A DNA stretch of 64,000 nt. Source: JAJUFS01 sp964599565 (GTDB lineage Bacteria > Pseudomonadota > Gammaproteobacteria > Natronospirales > JAJUFS01). A program made the translations under genes and the position numbers. Below, one piece after another: positions 44,148-53,500 of this stretch. Within the stretch, counting starts at the first letter, position 1; the number at the start of each line of letters is the position of its first letter. A model generated the notes under the pieces. It saw only the letters and a list, made by a program, of their open reading frames with translations. It did not search any database and was not told the origin of the DNA. The DNA lies in contig CAZRFE010000006.1 in NCBI GenBank assembly GCA_964599565.1, positions 3,368-67,367 on the forward strand, read 5' to 3'.

Positions 44148-45922
44148 CGAACGGCATGACCGACACGACCCCGCGCAGGCAGCGAATACGCATCGGCGAT
44201 CTTCTCGTGCAGGAGAGGATCATCTCCGAGGCGCAACTGCAGACTGCGCTTGCGGAACAGAAGAAGAGCGGACGCAAGCTTGGCCGCGTGTTCGTGGAGC
44301 TCGGTCTTGCGACGGAAGACAAGATTCTCGACGTGCTGTCCGTGCAGCTCGGCATTCCGTTCGTCGACCTGCGGCATTTCAATTTCAAGCCGGAGATCAT
44401 CAAGCGACTGCCGGAAACCCATGCGCGGCGCTATCGCTGCCTGGTGCTCGAGGAGCGGGCCGACCGGTTCATTGTCGGCATGGCGGATCCGACCGATATC
44501 TTTGCATTCGACGAACTCGGCCGGCTGTTGCCGAAACCCGTATCCATTGTGCTCGTGCGTGAAGCCGACCTGCTGCTCGCCATCGACACGGTGTACCGGC
44601 GCACGCAGGAGATCGTCAGTCTCGCCGAGGAACTCGGCGAGGAACTCGGTGAAGGCGACTACGACATCTCGCACCTTGCGATCGATGAAGGCCAGCCCGA
44701 TGCGCCCGTCATCAAGCTTCTGCAATCGGTGTTCGAGGATGCGGTGCAGGTGTCGGCATCGGACATCCATATCGAACCCGACGAAAACCTGCTGCGCATC
44801 CGCCAGCGCGTGGATGGCCGGCTGCAGGAACAGGTGATCGACAGCCGGCGCATCACCGGCGCGCTGGTCACGCGCCTGAAACTGATGTCGGGTCTCGACA
44901 TCGCAGAGAAACGCCTGCCGCAGGACGGCCGTTTCACCATTCGCGTCAAGGGCAGGACACTGGATGTGCGCGTATCGACCATGCCGGTGCAGCACGGCGA
45001 GACGGTCGTCATGCGCCTGCTGGACCAGTCCGCCGGGCTGCTCGAACTCGACGAACTCGGCATGCCGCCGGCAATGCTGCGCCGGTTCGTGAACCTCATC
45101 CAGCGACCGTCCGGCATGCTGCTCGTCACAGGGCCGACGGGTTCCGGCAAGACAACGACCATCTACTCCGCGCTGAACCGCATCAATCGCGAAGACACGA
45201 AGATCATCACCGTCGAAGATCCCGTGGAGTACCGGCTGCCGCGCATCAACCAGGTGCAGGTGCACGCGAGGATCGGGCTCGATTTCGCGCGCGTGCTGCG
45301 CACTGCGCTGCGCCAGGATCCGGACGTCATCATGGTCGGCGAAATCCGCGACCGGGAAACCGCGGAGATCGCGCTGCGCGCGGCGATCACGGGCCACTTC
45401 GTGCTCTCCACGCTGCACACGACGGATGCCGCGGCGACCGTGAGCCGGCTGATCGACATGGGCGCGGAAGGTTACATGGTGGCAAGCGCGCTCGACGCCG
45501 TGATCGCGCAACGTCTCGTGCGGCGCGTGTGCGCAAGCTGCGAACACGAATTTGCGCCGACCGCGAAGGATCGCGCGTTCGTCGAAGGCATGCTCGGTGC
45601 GCCGACTCCCGCCGACGCCGTCTTCCGGCGCGGCGCCGGCTGCGCGTACTGCAGCCACACGGGTTACCGCGGCCGCATTGGCGTGTACGAATTCCTGGAG
45701 ATGAACGCAGAGCTTGCCGCCGCCGTGCGCGCAAGCGACAGCACCGCGTTCGCACAGCACCTGCATGCGGACGCGCAATACCGCCCGCTCGCACAGGTTG
45801 CGCTCGATGACGCGCTCAAGGGTCTGACCACGCTTGATGAAGTGCGCCGTCTCGCCGGTTCGCTGGATGAGTTCCGTGACGCCGGGCTGCTCGGCGATCC
45901 CCTGCAGCACGGCGCGTCGTAA
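44144..45922 (+). CDS. mshE: MSHA pilus extension ATPase MshE, with c-di-GMP-binding N-domain
   Basis: This 592-residue GspE-type hexameric ATPase powers pilus extension. Residues about 15-80 form an MshEN domain with two tandem 24-residue motifs (RIGDLLVQERIISEAQLQTA and KLGRVFVELGLATEDKILDV) of the RLGxx type that binds c-di-GMP in Vibrio cholerae MshE. Catalytic motifs are GPTGSGKTTT (Walker A), IMVGEIRDRETAEIAL (Walker B) and the Asp box. A zinc-finger set CASC...CAYC lies near residue 465. In the first motif the usual Gly is Arg, so affinity may differ. Start may be 44144 or 44156. Confidence 0.96.
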   Translation: MTNGMTDTTPRRQRIRIGDLLVQERIISEAQLQTALAEQKKSGRKLGRVFVELGLATEDKILDVLSVQLGIPFVDLRHFNFKPEIIKRLPETHARRYRCLVLEERADRFIVGMADPTDIFAFDELGRLLPKPVSIVLVREADLLLAIDTVYRRTQEIVSLAEELGEELGEGDYDISHLAIDEGQPDAPVIKLLQSVFEDAVQVSASDIHIEPDENLLRIRQRVDGRLQEQVIDSRRITGALVTRLKLMSGLDIAEKRLPQDGRFTIRVKGRTLDVRVSTMPVQHGETVVMRLLDQSAGLLELDELGMPPAMLRRFVNLIQRPSGMLLVTGPTGSGKTTTIYSALNRINREDTKIITVEDPVEYRLPRINQVQVHARIGLDFARVLRTALRQDPDVIMVGEIRDRETAEIALRAAITGHFVLSTLHTTDAAATVSRLIDMGAEGYMVASALDAVIAQRLVRRVCASCEHEFAPTAKDRAFVEGMLGAPTPADAVFRRGAGCAYCSHTGYRGRIGVYEFLEMNAELAAAVRASDSTAFAQHLHADAQYRPLAQVALDDALKGLTTLDEVRRLAGSLDEFRDAGLLGDPLQHGAS

Positions 45923-45926
45923 CGTC

Positions 45927-47150
45927 ATGCCGGTCTTCGCGTACAAGGGCAGAACCGCGCAGGGCGATCTCGTCAACGGCCGCATGGAGGCGGAATCGGC
46001 GGACGCCGTCGCCAACCAGCTGTTCAACACCGGCGTGACGCCGATCGACATCGCAACCGCCTCGGCACCGAATCCGGTATTCGCGCAACTGCGGCGCGCC
46101 GTCGGCGCACAACAGCCAGGGCTCGACGATGTGTTGCTGTTCACCCGGCAGATGCACAGCCTCGCCAAGGCCGGCATTCCGCTCGTGCGCGGGCTGCTGG
46201 GACTGCAGGAATCCACGCGTCATCCTGCGCTGCGCGATGCGATTTCCGATGTCGTCGAATCACTGGAATCCGGCCGCGATCTCGCCGCGTCGCTTGCGCG
46301 TCATCCGGCCATCTTCAATGCGCTGTACGTCAGCATGATCCGCGTCGGCGAAAACTCCGGGCGGCTGCACGAGTCCTTCGACCAGCTCCACCGGTATCTT
46401 TCCATCGAAAGGGAAACGCGCAGGCAGGTGAAGGCCGCACTGCGATACCCGGTGATGGTGATCGGTGCGATCGTGGTCGCCGTGATGATCCTCACCGTCA
46501 AGGTCATTCCCACCTTCGCAGGAATCTTCGAGCGATTCGATCTCGAACTCCCGCTTGCGACGCGCGCCATACTCGCCGTATCCGCATTCATGACCGAGCG
46601 GTGGGTCGCGCTCGTCATCGTCGCGCTCGCCGGTGTCGCGGCGTTTCGCCTCTGGCTGCGAACGGATGCCGGGCGCTATCGCTGGGACAGGATGAAGCTC
46701 GGCTTTCCCGTCGCCGGCGGCATCATCCTGCGCGCGACGCTTGCGCGCTTTGCGCGCGCCTTCTCCATGGCCTACCGCTCCGGCGTGCCGATGATCCAGA
46801 CGCTGTCGCTGTGCGCGCGCGCCGTGGACAACGCATTCGTCGGCGCGCGCGTCGCGGACATGCGAAACGGCGTCGAACGCGGCGAATCCGTATCGCGCAC
46901 GGCAACCGCCACCGGCCTGTTCACACCGCTCGTGCTGCAGATGATGGCGGTCGGTGAAGAGACGGGCGCGCTGGACGACATGCTTGACGAAACCGCGGAC
47001 TTCTACGAGCGGGAAGTCGATTACGACGTGAAGAACCTGGCCGCGCTGATCGAACCCGCGCTGACGGTCGCGATTGGCGTGATGGTGCTGATACTCGCGC
47101 TCGGCATCTTCCTGCCGATGTGGGACCTGGCGCAGCTTGCCGGACGATGA
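45927..47150 (+). CDS. mshG: MSHA inner-membrane platform protein MshG (GspF/PilC family)
   Basis: This 407-residue polytopic protein begins MPVFAYKGRTAQGDLVNGRM, the typical GspF/PilC N-terminus. It has two cytoplasmic helical domains and three membrane spans (about residues 170-190, 215-235, 375-400). Signature pieces are LAKAGIPLVRGLLGL, VGENSGRLHESFDQL, and the second-copy AYRSGVPMIQTLSLCARAV and VGEETGALDDML. It is the core on which MshE acts. The start lies 4 bases past the mshE stop. Confidence 0.95.
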   Translation: MPVFAYKGRTAQGDLVNGRMEAESADAVANQLFNTGVTPIDIATASAPNPVFAQLRRAVGAQQPGLDDVLLFTRQMHSLAKAGIPLVRGLLGLQESTRHPALRDAISDVVESLESGRDLAASLARHPAIFNALYVSMIRVGENSGRLHESFDQLHRYLSIERETRRQVKAALRYPVMVIGAIVVAVMILTVKVIPTFAGIFERFDLELPLATRAILAVSAFMTERWVALVIVALAGVAAFRLWLRTDAGRYRWDRMKLGFPVAGGIILRATLARFARAFSMAYRSGVPMIQTLSLCARAVDNAFVGARVADMRNGVERGESVSRTATATGLFTPLVLQMMAVGEETGALDDMLDETADFYEREVDYDVKNLAALIEPALTVAIGVMVLILALGIFLPMWDLAQLAGR

Positions 47151-47154
47151 CGAC

Positions 47155-47676
47155 ATGCAACAGCGCGCGAGCAGCGGCTTCACGCTCTGGGAACTCATGG
47201 TCGTCGTGGCGCTGGTTGTTGTGCTGTTCGTGACCGCGCTCGAGAACCTGCTGCCGCTGCGCGGTGAAGCGGAGAAGGCCGCGCTGCTCGCCACCATCGG
47301 CAGCCTGCGAAGCGCGACCGGGCTCGAGGCGAGCCGCCGCGCGATCGTCGGCGCCGAGGCGCTGCGTGCCATGGACGGCGCAGACCCGATGGCGTGGCTT
47401 GCAGCAAAGCCGGAACGTTACGTCGGCGATGTCGAGCGCAGCCACGACGTGCCGCGCGGCGGATGGGGATATCTCGCCGGCGAAGGCGTGCTGTTCTACC
47501 GGATCCGCTATCCGGAGTATTTCCGCGGCGGCTCCGGCGAACCGGCGGGACTGCGCTTTCGCGTCGACGTGACGTTCGCCGGCACTCGGGTTTCAGGCAT
47601 TCGCCTGGCGGAACTGGATCACGGGCAGTGGCGCACCGGAGGCAAGGAACGCGCACCTGCTCGAACAAGGCGATGA
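47155..47676 (+). CDS. MSHA prepilin-like protein (MshF/MshB position)
   Basis: This 173-residue protein has a type IV prepilin N-terminus: SSG followed by FTLWELMVVVALVVVLFVTA, with cleavage after Gly and Glu at +5. In Vibrio the gene after mshG is mshF, followed by mshB. This one occupies that place, but the exact orthologue cannot be named from sequence. It is likely a minor pseudopilin. It starts at ATG 47155, 5 bases after the mshG stop; a hairpin follows its stop. Confidence 0.85.
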   Translation: MQQRASSGFTLWELMVVVALVVVLFVTALENLLPLRGEAEKAALLATIGSLRSATGLEASRRAIVGAEALRAMDGADPMAWLAAKPERYVGDVERSHDVPRGGWGYLAGEGVLFYRIRYPEYFRGGSGEPAGLRFRVDVTFAGTRVSGIRLAELDHGQWRTGGKERAPARTRR

Positions 47677-47697
47677 ACCGCGAGGCGTTATGCAGGA

Positions 47698-47719
47698 TCA
47701 CGGTGCAAACGCACCGTGA
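47698..47719 (+). promoter_or_regulatory. Perfect hairpin in the mshA leader
   Basis: TCACGGTGC / GCACCGTGA form a 9-base-pair stem with loop AAAC, 22 bases after the previous stop. No T-run follows. It may end, cleave or stabilise the transcript between the assembly genes and mshA. Confidence 0.55.
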
Positions 47720-47756
47720 CGGGTGATTCATTCAGGAGAAGTCTCAGAAGGAGAAA

Positions 47757-47846
47757 ATGTCCACGTCGAACTTTCTGTGTGAAGGGTGTCTGCGTGGCTG
47801 CGGCCACAAGGAATTTTCATTACGCAACGCAAGGAGCATTCCATGA
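47757..47846 (+). CDS. Putative Cys-rich leader peptide overlapping mshA start
   Basis: A 29-codon frame starts with ATG at 47757, preceded by AAGGAG (3-base spacing, tight but possible). It encodes [20 protein letters not shown] followed by SLRNARSIP. It has three Cys in a CxxC-x3-C arrangement and ends with TGA at 47844-47846, overlapping the mshA ATG (47843) as ATGA. The layout suggests a translationally coupled upstream frame controlling mshA. It could also be chance: it is short and no relative is known to me. Confidence 0.35.
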   Translation: MSTSNFLCEGCLRGCGHKEFSLRNARSIP

Positions 47847-48214
47847 AGCACGTTCAAAGCGGTTTTACCCTCATCGAGCTGGTTGTTGTCATCGTCATTC
47901 TCGGCATTCTCGCCGTCACCGCCGTGCCGCGGTTCATCGATCTTTCCGATGAAGCGAATCTCGCCGCCGTGAAGGGCGTTGCCGGATCGCTGGCGTCCGC
48001 CGCAGCGATCAATTATGCGGCCGGTCTTGCCGACGATCCCGCGGCAACGGCCGTCGCGGGCGGCAGTTGCGAGGACGCGGCAACCGCGCTTCTCGCCGAC
48101 GGCGTACCGCAGGGTTACACGGTCACAGGTACGCTCGGGCCGCAGGGTGAAACAGCACCGTGCACCGTCGCGCGCGACGGCGCCTCGGTGGTGACGCAGG
48201 TGATCGCGTACTGA
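47843..48214 (+). CDS. mshA: MSHA major pilin MshA
   Basis: This 123-residue prepilin has a short basic leader (MKHVQSG) cut by prepilin peptidase before [20 protein letters not shown], with Glu at +5. The mature subunit is about 116 residues. It has two Cys (in GGSCEDAAT and TAPCTVARD) that can form the C-terminal disulfide loop. It is shorter than Vibrio MshA (about 170 residues). A strong ribosome-binding site (AAGGAG, 6-base spacing) fits high expression. A leader with a hairpin precedes it and a stem-loop follows. Confidence 0.93.
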   Translation: MKHVQSGFTLIELVVVIVILGILAVTAVPRFIDLSDEANLAAVKGVAGSLASAAAINYAAGLADDPAATAVAGGSCEDAATALLADGVPQGYTVTGTLGPQGETAPCTVARDGASVVTQVIAY

Positions 48215-48234
48215 ACGCACACCGGTTGAAGAAC

Positions 48235-48265
48235 GAAATGGCCCTGTCGCACACGGGGCCATTTC
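48235..48265 (+). terminator. Stem-loop between mshA and mshC (attenuator-like)
   Basis: GAAATGGCCC (48235-48244) and GGGCCATTTC (48256-48265) form a perfect 10-base-pair stem with an 11-base loop, 21 bases past the mshA stop. Only TTT follows (48268-48270), so it is more likely a partial terminator or 3' stabiliser that keeps mshA mRNA above downstream minor-pilin mRNA. Confidence 0.6.
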
Positions 48266-48291
48266 CATTTGCGGGCAGCGCAGTCACGGAA

Positions 48292-48750
48292 ATGACAACG
48301 CGTCCTTCGAACACGGGTTTCACGTTCATCGAACTCGTCGTGATCGTCATGATCCTCGGCGTGCTTGCGCTTGCGGTCAGCGGACGTTTCGCTGAGCGCG
48401 GGGCATTCGATGCCCGCGGGTATTTCGACCAGCTCGTCGCTGCGACGCGCTATGCGCAGCGTTACGCGGTTGCAAGCGGTTGCACGGTGCGCATCGAGAT
48501 CAATGCGGACAGTCACGCACTCACGACGCAGGACGCCATCTGCGGTTTCGGTACGGTTGTGCAGTCGCCCGCGGGCGGCGCGTTCACAGGCAACGCGCCC
48601 TCGGGCGTGAGCGTGACGGCCGGCGCAGGCAGCTACGATTTCGATGCGCGCGGCAACGTCAGCGCCGGTGGCGGTGTGACCGTTGCGGGCGGCGGCAACG
48701 CGATCAGTTTCACCATCACGCCGGGCAGCGGCTTCGTGGAGACGCCATGA
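48292..48750 (+). CDS. mshC: MSHA minor prepilin MshC
   Basis: This protein of about 152 residues starts at ATG 48292, after the stem-loop. Its prepilin motif is NTG then FTFIELVVIVMILGVLALAV, Glu at +5. The rest has repeats rich in Gly/Ala/Val strands and two Cys. An upstream in-frame ATG at 48238 falls inside the stem-loop and would give an overlong leader. By order (A, C, D, O, P, Q) it is MshC. Confidence 0.88.
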   Translation: MTTRPSNTGFTFIELVVIVMILGVLALAVSGRFAERGAFDARGYFDQLVAATRYAQRYAVASGCTVRIEINADSHALTTQDAICGFGTVVQSPAGGAFTGNAPSGVSVTAGAGSYDFDARGNVSAGGGVTVAGGGNAISFTITPGSGFVETP

Positions 48751-49199
48751 TGTCGCCGCGCATGCACGGTTTCACGTTCGTTGAACTCGTGATCAGTCTC
48801 GTCGTCATCGGGCTTGCGGTGTCCGGCGTGCTGCTGATCTACACGACCACGGTCACGCGCAGTGCGGATCCGCTTGTCCGCCAGCAGGCGCTCGCAATTG
48901 CAGAAGCGTACGTCGAGGAAATCGTCTCGCGGCATTACGGCGATCCGGATGGCGCGGACGGCGAAGCAGCGCGCGCGGAGTTCGATGACGTGAACGATTA
49001 CGACGCGCTGAGCGGTGCGCCCACTCGACCGGACGGTTCAACGGCGGGACTTGCGGCACTTGCGGATTACACGGTGGATGTCAGCGTCAGCGATGGCAGC
49101 GCAGCGCTCGGCGTCACCGCCTGGCGCGTGGATGTCACCGTCACGCACACAAGCGGCGTTTCGGTTTCGCTCTGGAGCTATCGCGCGAGTTATCCATGA
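48747..49199 (+). CDS. mshD: MSHA minor prepilin MshD
   Basis: This 150-residue protein has the prepilin start MHG then FTFVELVISLVVIGLAVSGV. ATG at 48747 overlaps the mshC stop (ATGA); ATG at 48750 would also serve. The acidic middle (DDVNDYDALSGAP) and C-terminal beta-rich region are as in MshD. No Cys are present. Start and end overlaps with neighbours imply a tightly coupled set. Confidence 0.88.
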   Translation: MMSPRMHGFTFVELVISLVVIGLAVSGVLLIYTTTVTRSADPLVRQQALAIAEAYVEEIVSRHYGDPDGADGEAARAEFDDVNDYDALSGAPTRPDGSTAGLAALADYTVDVSVSDGSAALGVTAWRVDVTVTHTSGVSVSLWSYRASYP

Positions 49200-50029
49200 A
49201 GATGCGTCATGCAACATCGGGCTTCACGCTGCTCGAAATGCTGCTCGTGATACTGATCACGGGCGTGCTTGCCGCGCTCGTCGCGCCGCTCATCCGCGAA
49301 CCGGTGAATGCGTATTTCGCACAGACGGGGCGCGCTGCGCTGGTCGATGCCGCGGAGATGGCGCTGCGCCGCGTGGCACGCGACGTTCGCCGCTCACTGC
49401 CGTACAGCGTGCGCATCAACGCCGCGCAGTCCGCTGTCGAGTTCGTGCGTATCGTGGATGTCGCGCGCTATCGCGAATCGCCGGGCGGCGGTGTCAGCGC
49501 TGCGCGACGGCTGCGCTTCAACGGCAGCGACGACAGCTTCAACGTACTTGGAACATTCGGCGTGCGCGGTACAGGCACGCTCGCGGGCAACGAACGGCTG
49601 GTCGTGTTCAACCTCGGCTCCGCGGGGTATGACATCTACCAGGGCGATGCCGTCGCCACACCGCCGGCGACAACGGTAACCATCAGCGCCGATGGCAACG
49701 AACACAACGTCACGATGAATCCGCCGCACCCGTTCGCCGGTTCTTCTCCATCGCACCGCGTGTACATCGCGGAAGGCGCAACGAGCTACGCGTGTTCCGG
49801 CGGCGGGCTGTATCGCGCATCCGGTTACGGTTACCTCGCCGCGCAGCCGGCACCGGCGACGGTCGCCTCCAGCGGCGTTCTGCTGGCAGACAACGTGGTG
49901 GAATGCCGGTTCGATTACGACCCCGGCAACTCGCGCCGTTCCGGCCTGCTCGTGATGAGCCTCACGCTCGCGCGAAACGGTGAACGCATCACGCTGCTTC
50001 ACCAGGTGCACGTGCCGAATGCAACGTGA
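49196..50029 (+). CDS. mshO: MSHA minor prepilin MshO
   Basis: This 277-residue protein has the prepilin start TSG then FTLLEMLLVILITGVLAALV, Glu at +5. The long C-terminal domain, with GTLAGNERLVVFNLGSAGYD and PPHPFAGSSPSHRVYI, matches the PilW/MshO type, the largest of the minor pilins, which initiate or cap the pilus. ATGA overlap with mshD. Confidence 0.9.
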   Translation: MKMRHATSGFTLLEMLLVILITGVLAALVAPLIREPVNAYFAQTGRAALVDAAEMALRRVARDVRRSLPYSVRINAAQSAVEFVRIVDVARYRESPGGGVSAARRLRFNGSDDSFNVLGTFGVRGTGTLAGNERLVVFNLGSAGYDIYQGDAVATPPATTVTISADGNEHNVTMNPPHPFAGSSPSHRVYIAEGATSYACSGGGLYRASGYGYLAAQPAPATVASSGVLLADNVVECRFDYDPGNSRRSGLLVMSLTLARNGERITLLHQVHVPNAT

Positions 50030-50036
50030 TGCCGTC

Positions 50037-50438
50037 ATGAATGCGCGCCGGCAGTCGGGATTCTCGCTGGTCACCGCGATATTTCTCGTCACGGTTCTTG
50101 CCGCGCTCGGCGCTTTCCTGCTCGTGATGAGCAGCGTCGCACAGCAGACGCCTGCGCTCGGGCTGAACGGCGCGCAGGCATACCATGCAGCGCGCAGCGG
50201 GCTTGAGTTCGGCATCTCGCGGGCGATCGGCAATGCAGGTACCGGCTGCAACACGAATCTTTCATTGCCGCCCTACGAGGTGCAGGTGAGCTGTGCAGGG
50301 CCCGAGCTGCACAACGATGGCGGCGTGGTCGTCGACATGTTCACCGTCACGGCGGTTGCGACGCGCGGCAGCCCCGGCGAGATTGCGTATGCGCGCCGCG
50401 AATTGCGCGCCGTCGTGAGTTCGTCCGGACCGAACTGA
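50037..50438 (+). CDS. mshP: MSHA minor pilin-like protein MshP (PilX-like)
   Basis: This protein of about 133 residues has RRQSG then FSLVTAIFLVTVLAALGAFL. It is a pilin-like helix without Glu at +5 (Thr there), as is usual for PilX/MshP proteins. A Cys pair (GTGCNTN, QVSCAGP) follows. Start at ATG 50037 is 7 bases past the mshO stop. An in-frame ATG at 50019 lies inside mshO. Confidence 0.88.
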   Translation: MNARRQSGFSLVTAIFLVTVLAALGAFLLVMSSVAQQTPALGLNGAQAYHAARSGLEFGISRAIGNAGTGCNTNLSLPPYEVQVSCAGPELHNDGGVVVDMFTVTAVATRGSPGEIAYARRELRAVVSSSGPN

Positions 50439-50508
50439 TTCGTTCCTTCAAGTTCAGGCAATCCGTTCATCATTCTCCGGGACATGGCCATTCTTCCCGC
50501 GCAGCAGG

Positions 50509-50541
50509 TCCGGATGATCACCGCTTCCGCGGTCATCCGGA
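50509..50541 (+). promoter_or_regulatory. Hairpin occluding the mshQ ribosome-binding site
   Basis: TCCGGATGA (50509-50517) pairs with TCATCCGGA (50533-50541), and CCGC (50521-50524) with GCGG (50529-50532), with loop TTCC and a 3-base bulge. The right arm contains GGA of the Shine-Dalgarno GGAG (50539-50542), 5 bases before the mshQ ATG at 50548. If it forms, mshQ translation would be reduced. Confidence 0.55.
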
Positions 50542-50547
50542 GCTGCC

Positions 50548-53500
50548 ATGCGTTTTCCTGCCTGCGCGATCCTGCTTGCGTTGCTGTCGTCGCCGCTTCA
50601 CGCTGCGTCCGGCGACATTCTCTGGCTTGATGATTTCGAGGACGGCGCGCTCGCGCCGCAGTGGGTGCTGGATGCGCATTCGCAGCACGGCACCGCGGGC
50701 GTCAACGCGCTCACCGCGCAGTCCGGCGCGCAATCGATGTACCTGCGCAGCGGTTATGTTGTCGTGCTCTCGCAGACGATCGATCTTGAAGGAATTGCCA
50801 GCGCGCGGCTCGCCGTGTGGATTCGCGCCGGCGCGACTGCCTTCGGCAGCAACCGTGCGGAAGCCGGCGAGAACCTCGTGCTCTATTACCGCCGCAACGA
50901 CGGTGCGTGGAGCAATCTCGAGGCATTCCAGGGCGGGGGTGTCGCCGGCGACGTCATGCTGCGCGAGTACGACCTGCCGGCGAATGCCATGCACGCAAAC
51001 TTCCAGCTGCGGTGGATACAGGTCGATGGCGACCACTTGGCGAGCGACAGCGACTGGTGGCATATCGATGACGTGCGCATCACGGATACGACCGGCGCAC
51101 CGCCGGACATCGGCGCGCTGTGCGATGCATTCGGCGATCTCACGCAATGGACAGTGACGGGTTCGGGCGCCGCGCAGGTGAGCGCTGCGACTTTTCTCAG
51201 CGGACCTTCAAGCCTCTCGCTCAATGGCGGGCCGGTATCCGTCACCATGTCATCCACGCTTGGTCTTGCCGGCACGGTGGCATCGCTGTCGCTGTGGGTG
51301 CGCCGTGGTGCAAACGATTTTTCAGATCGTCCCGAGGCGGGTGAGGATCTTGTCATCAGCTACCTCGACAACCAGGGCAACTGGGTGACGATCTGGCAGC
51401 TTGCAGGCGCCGGTACGGCGGGACAGGTCTACAACCTCAACTACAACCTGCCCGCGGCCGCGCTGCATGACGGCTTTCGCCTGCGCATACGGCTGTTGAA
51501 CGGCACGAGCGGTGCGATGGATTACTGGCACGTGGACAACGTGTGCCTCGACATCGAACGCGTCATCGATCATTTCGCGTTCCAGCACGACGGCGCCGCC
51601 GTGAACTGCCAGGCGGAACCCGTCGCGCTGCTTGCACACGATGTGAACCATTTCGTGATCGACGATTACGCGGGCACCGTCGCGCTCGCCACCAGCACGA
51701 TGCACGGCGACTGGAGCCTGCTTGACGGTGATGGCGTCCTCGCCAGCAACGGCGCGGGCGCCGGCAGCTACACCTTCAGCACGGCGGATGGCGGCGCAGT
51801 GCTGCTCGGCCTTCGCGATACGTTCACGGAAAGCGTGAACGTCAACGCAACCAACGGCATGGAAGCCGAATCTCCGCTGGAAGATGCCGGCATTGCCTTT
51901 GCGTCTGCAGGTTTCAATTTTCTCGTCAACGGCAGCGCGGTTCCGATTGGCACGCAGATCGCGGGCAAGCCGAGCCATGCAATGCCGGGCGCATCGCTCA
52001 TCGAGCTCCAGGCGATACGCAGCGATGATGAAACTGGCGCATGCGAAGCGGCGTTGACCGGTAACGTCACGATCGACCTTGCGTTCAGCTGCGAGAATCC
52101 AGCGAGCTGTCATGGCGCGAACGTCGAGATCAATGGCAGCGCGATTGCCGCAAACGCGGGCGGTTCGCCTGCGATGTTCACGAACGTTGCGCTGGATTTC
52201 GGCGATGCCGCGGACGATACCGCACCGATCGCGTTTCGTTATGACGATGCCGGCATCATTCGCCTGCACGCGCGATACGCGCTGCAGCCCTCGGGCGAAA
52301 TGCTCTCGGGCGCATCGTCGGGAATCGTGGTGCGTCCGTTCGGTTTCCATGTCGATGCCATCGGCAACCCCGGCGCCGCAACCCCTGACGGCGCTGCGTA
52401 CGCTGCCGCCGGCGCGGATTTCGACGTGACCGTCCGCGCCATTGCGTGGCAGGCGGCGGACGACACCGACCAGGATGGCGTCGCCGATGGATACGCGGAT
52501 ACCGATGCAACGAACAACGCGGATCTTTCCGACAACATCACGCTCGCAGGCTTCGGCGCGGAATCACCGCCCGATGCGGTGAGTCTTTCCGCCGCACTCT
52601 CGCTTCCCGCCGGTGGCGTGCATCCCGGACTTGCAGGAAACCTGGCCGTCACGAATTTCAGCGGCGGCGTTTCGCAGACGACGGTGAATTATTCCGAGGC
52701 CGGCATCATCGAACTTCATGCGCAACTCGCCGACAGCGATTACCTCGGCGCGGGCAACGTCGCATCGCGTTCCGGTCCCGTCGGCCGTTTCATTCCGCAT
52801 CACTTCGATGTGGACATCACGAGCCATGGCTGCAATGACACTGTGGCGTTCACGTACTCCGCGCAACCGTTGCGCGCGCTGACGGTAACGGCGCGCAATG
52901 GCGCGGGCCAGGTCACGCAGAACCACGACGGGACCGCGGGTTTCGCGCGCGATGTTCAACTCGACGCGATGACGGCCGCAGCGGGCGCGCTTCAGAACGG
53001 CGGCATTTCAGCCGCGGATTTTGCAGGGGGCATTGCGAATATCGCCGCGGAGCCTTCCGGCGTTGCGTTCGCATTCACGCTCAAGGAATCCGCGCCTGCC
53101 ATGGTGCGACTGCGCGCGACCGACGCCGACGGCGTGTCGTCGGAGAACCATGCAGAGGCGCAGACGCAGGTTCGTTCCGCACGGTTCGCGATGGACAACG
53201 CCAACGCATCGTTGCTCGCACCTGCCATCAGCCGGCTTCGCGTGGATTCGTTCGATGGCAGCGAGTGGCGCGAAGAACCGGACGATGAATGCACGCTTAC
53301 CGCCAGCGATGACCTTGCGCTCACGGATCACGCCGGCGGTCTTGATGCCGGCGAATCGGTTATCGACCTTGATCCGCTGCACACATTCTTCTCTGCGGGA
53401 TCCGGCCAGGTGACGCTCACCGCACCGGGCGTGAACAACGAAGGCAGCATGCGGCTTCGCCATGACGCACCGGCGTGGCTTGAGTTCGACTGGAACGGCA

